Shown here: positions 63,501-64,000 of the stretch, in pieces | How the letters are laid out: each line of letters starts with the position of its first letter | Numbering within the stretch: position 1 is the stretch's first letter | NCBI RefSeq assembly: GCF_030063305.1 | Contig: NZ_JASISV010000002.1 | Location: 1-64,000, forward strand | DNA: 64,000 nt | Reading direction: 5' to 3' | DNA from: Salinibacterium sp. G-O1 | GTDB lineage: Bacteria > Actinomycetota > Actinomycetes > Actinomycetales > Microbacteriaceae | Position numbers and translations under genes: made by a program | The notes under the pieces: generated by a model | Databases searched by the model: none | Seen by the model: the letters and a program-made list of their open reading frames with translations, nothing else | Told to the model about the DNA's origin: nothing

Positions 63501-63725
63501 TCGCGAAGGACTGGAGGCAGCCCGTTCGAGATCGGCGACCGAGAAGCCCTGTTCCGAATCCGGCAGCAAGCGCCGCAGCTATTCCCGCGCGTCTCAACCG
63601 TCATCGTGCAGCCAGGCCTCAGCATCAGTGCATCTTCGGACGAGCAGCTTCGGCTGATCGCTGGTGCCGCCTCATACGTGCAGAGTGTTACCAAAGGTAG
63701 CTTCGATGTTTACGCCTCCGACTGA
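60537..63725 (+). CDS. SF2 helicase with C-terminal PD-(D/E)XK-like domain
   Basis: This 1062-aa protein has a SF2 helicase core: Walker A VMPTGTGKTETM (about 137-148), motif II DEAHHAPA from 249, motif III LLFTATPFRRDG, and motif VI MVQLIGRLARTSS. A middle region of unknown fold follows. The C-terminal 190 residues look like a restriction-endonuclease domain, with GEAADLVGIRVYKGDLHVTL (Asp923) and VHCKYSSATTAGARLADLYE (His940, Lys942), a variant of D...ExK with His in the Glu position. It resembles standalone helicase-nuclease defence proteins. AAGGAG seven bases before GTG 60537 supports the start. Confidence 0.85.
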   Translation: MGYRTEDVWATSHVAGKNVIRQLLVPAHDDIEVLETIESTEVVRTPFGQWPLTRDTDLPAEGPLTARLPVRRTKGARVSWTGGQELIRASEVIQSFEGAIGFTAHDRPHSLRRPQIAALHSIVGYQSSGLSEPGIVVMPTGTGKTETMLAWFVAQRPERVLVVVPSSALRDQIATKFETLGILQSEGIVDFRALRPRVGRLEGRFADEGEARAFVEASNVVIATPNAIHANEPGVRAAFFEGFTHLLVDEAHHAPARTWTEIIRVFADRPTLLFTATPFRRDGITLPGRVIFRFPLREAQKEGYFSTIDFTAVLDLDNDDEALAVAAVGRLREDLDAGHEHLLLARVRTKARADEIHALYSRLAPDFAPKAIYDSMSSRRRAEALKAMRDRTSRVIVCVDMLGEGFDLPTLKVGAFHDAHRSLSPMVQLIGRLARTSSPLPIGRASVFVRQDPRHALSPMRFLLREDPDWDKVLSDITERATERANEVSEFEASFVDNPPDVPVGLLEPKMSAKAFATSKVDWNPLAVRDIYGDSVLDDLISVNADDTIAWFVIETIADLRWGDIPSLRATDYTLVALYLDRAQGLLYVHCSDTKHGLDDVVEAVLGHEPRPLSGYETFKVFSNLNRLIPTNIGLLDARDRDKRFSMHVGSDVETALTEAERTHKTNTHVAAKAFEDGERVSIAASLSGRFWSMRTAPNLAEWRTWCQQQGTKLRDGSVDVHSLFRSMIIPVDVKERPALPILGMEWPWDLYLGNGTSSRLSYKDSSVLITDAEFRIDDYRTSGPLHFSIQTPAWELSYEGQFGPNGLHYRALGDEAEVVGWRDAKTPFSSWLNNHKPTLFLSGDRMITGDDRLLAPRTELPPYPREQFRALDWVGNGVDITVESQGVERKTNSIQAYMARYLSENQTFDALIDDDRSGEAADLVGIRVYKGDLHVTLVHCKYSSATTAGARLADLYEVCGQAMRGARWRDNGALPLLEHLDRRAQAYSRRTGGSPFEIGDREALFRIRQQAPQLFPRVSTVIVQPGLSISASSDEQLRLIAGAASYVQSVTKGSFDVYASD

Positions 63726-64000
63726 TGGGTAATTCGTGAAGGTTGTGCATGGACAACGAGACCGACACGCGGTTGTGCTCCGTCCGTTCTCGGGTGCGCA
63801 ATCGTTTTCAGTTAGCCGCGTTGAAACGGATGAGTGATTACCGACCTCGTGAATTGATTGTCTGACCCGTCCGCACCGTTTCTGTTTGAACTGCTTGCGT
63901 CAGTTCTACTTGGCGGTGGTTGTTTTTGTCGCTGCCGGTGAGCCTTATGACGTCTCCGGAACTTGCGACCAGACGGGCACGTCCGTCCTGAAGAAGGGTA
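63726..64000. other. Right end of window, no gene recognised
   Basis: These 275 bases contain only short open frames, for example a 38-codon one from the ATG at about 63750, with no ribosome site or recognisable sequence. There is no copy of the tRNA-Pro 3' end, so the element continues past the window. Confidence 0.55.

Larger units (their letters stand above)
18236..64000. mobile_element. Integrative and conjugative element, right end outside the window
   Basis: From the tRNA-Pro 3' end onward the DNA holds integrase, excisionase, SSB, coupling protein, VirB4-like ATPase, SCO6880, TrbL/VirB6-like, VirB8-like and cell-wall hydrolase genes, ArdC, a prim-pol, ParB-like and DUF2637 proteins, and a MobF relaxase. 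This is the gene set of an actinobacterial type IV secretion ICE. No second attachment site was found, so it is at least 45.8 kb long. Confidence 0.85.

Overview
The window is GC-rich, actinobacterial DNA. The 5S rRNA type, the order of the housekeeping genes and the family resemblance of the proteins point to Microbacteriaceae, but I cannot name a genus. It falls into two parts: ordinary chromosome from 1 to about 18,235, and an integrated conjugative element from about 18,236 to the end of the window. The element runs off the right edge.

Chromosomal part. The window opens near the 5' end of a 5S rRNA and its terminator. A tightly packed, co-directional block follows, with many 4- or 8-nt stop/start overlaps: a TPR-like protein, a NagD-type HAD phosphatase, a 64-aa protein, tlyA, nadK, recN, pyrG, a Nudix ADP-ribose pyrophosphatase, xerD, a Soj-like parA, scpA, scpB, an RsuA/RluB pseudouridine synthase, tyrA, cmk and der. 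A second Nudix gene and a convergent DHA2 drug exporter, separated by a long inverted repeat, close this part before tRNA-Pro(GGG).

The conjugative element. It is integrated at the 3' end of tRNA-Pro. Next to the tRNA lie two inverted pairs of 11-bp direct repeats (probable arm-type or Xis sites), then int and xis. A long leftward operon, with ardC (about 43.5 kb) as its first gene and int as its last, carries establishment genes (ArdC, prim-pol, DUF2637, ParB-like), the mating channel (VirB8-like, M23 hydrolase, two small DUF6112-type membrane proteins, TrbL/VirB6-like, SCO6880, VirB4-like ATPase, TraG/VirD4 coupling protein), SSB, a DUF4913 protein and Xis/Int. Two insertions interrupt it: a cargo cassette (about 23.4-29.9 kb: MerR, thioredoxin-like protein, MerA-like reductase, EamA exporter, MocR regulator, GIY-YIG-like protein) and an opposite-strand orphan gene (32.3-33.1 kb).

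Control region and right arm. Between ardC and the rightward genes lies an array of four near-perfect 14-bp palindromes, which looks like the master switch. It is followed rightward by an HTH regulator, an ImmA-like metallopeptidase, a multi-pass membrane protein of the MAB_1171c type and an alpha/beta hydrolase. Next comes a five-gene defence cluster (47.1-54.4 kb: HTH protein, MmeI-like adenine methyltransferase, SF2 helicase, GIY-YIG nuclease, NucS-like nuclease with a C-terminal PUA/EVE-like region), then a MobF relaxase behind a Shine-Dalgarno-sequestering hairpin. Last is a second probable defence or regulatory group (58.2-63.7 kb: unknown protein, XRE-ImmA fusion, DUF2188 protein, SF2 helicase fused to a PD-(D/E)XK-like domain).

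The most interesting candidates for undescribed systems are the operator-controlled regulator/ImmA/membrane/hydrolase module, the MmeI-helicase-GIY-YIG-NucS cluster and the terminal ImmA/helicase-nuclease group. All family assignments are from reading the translated sequences; no database search was run.
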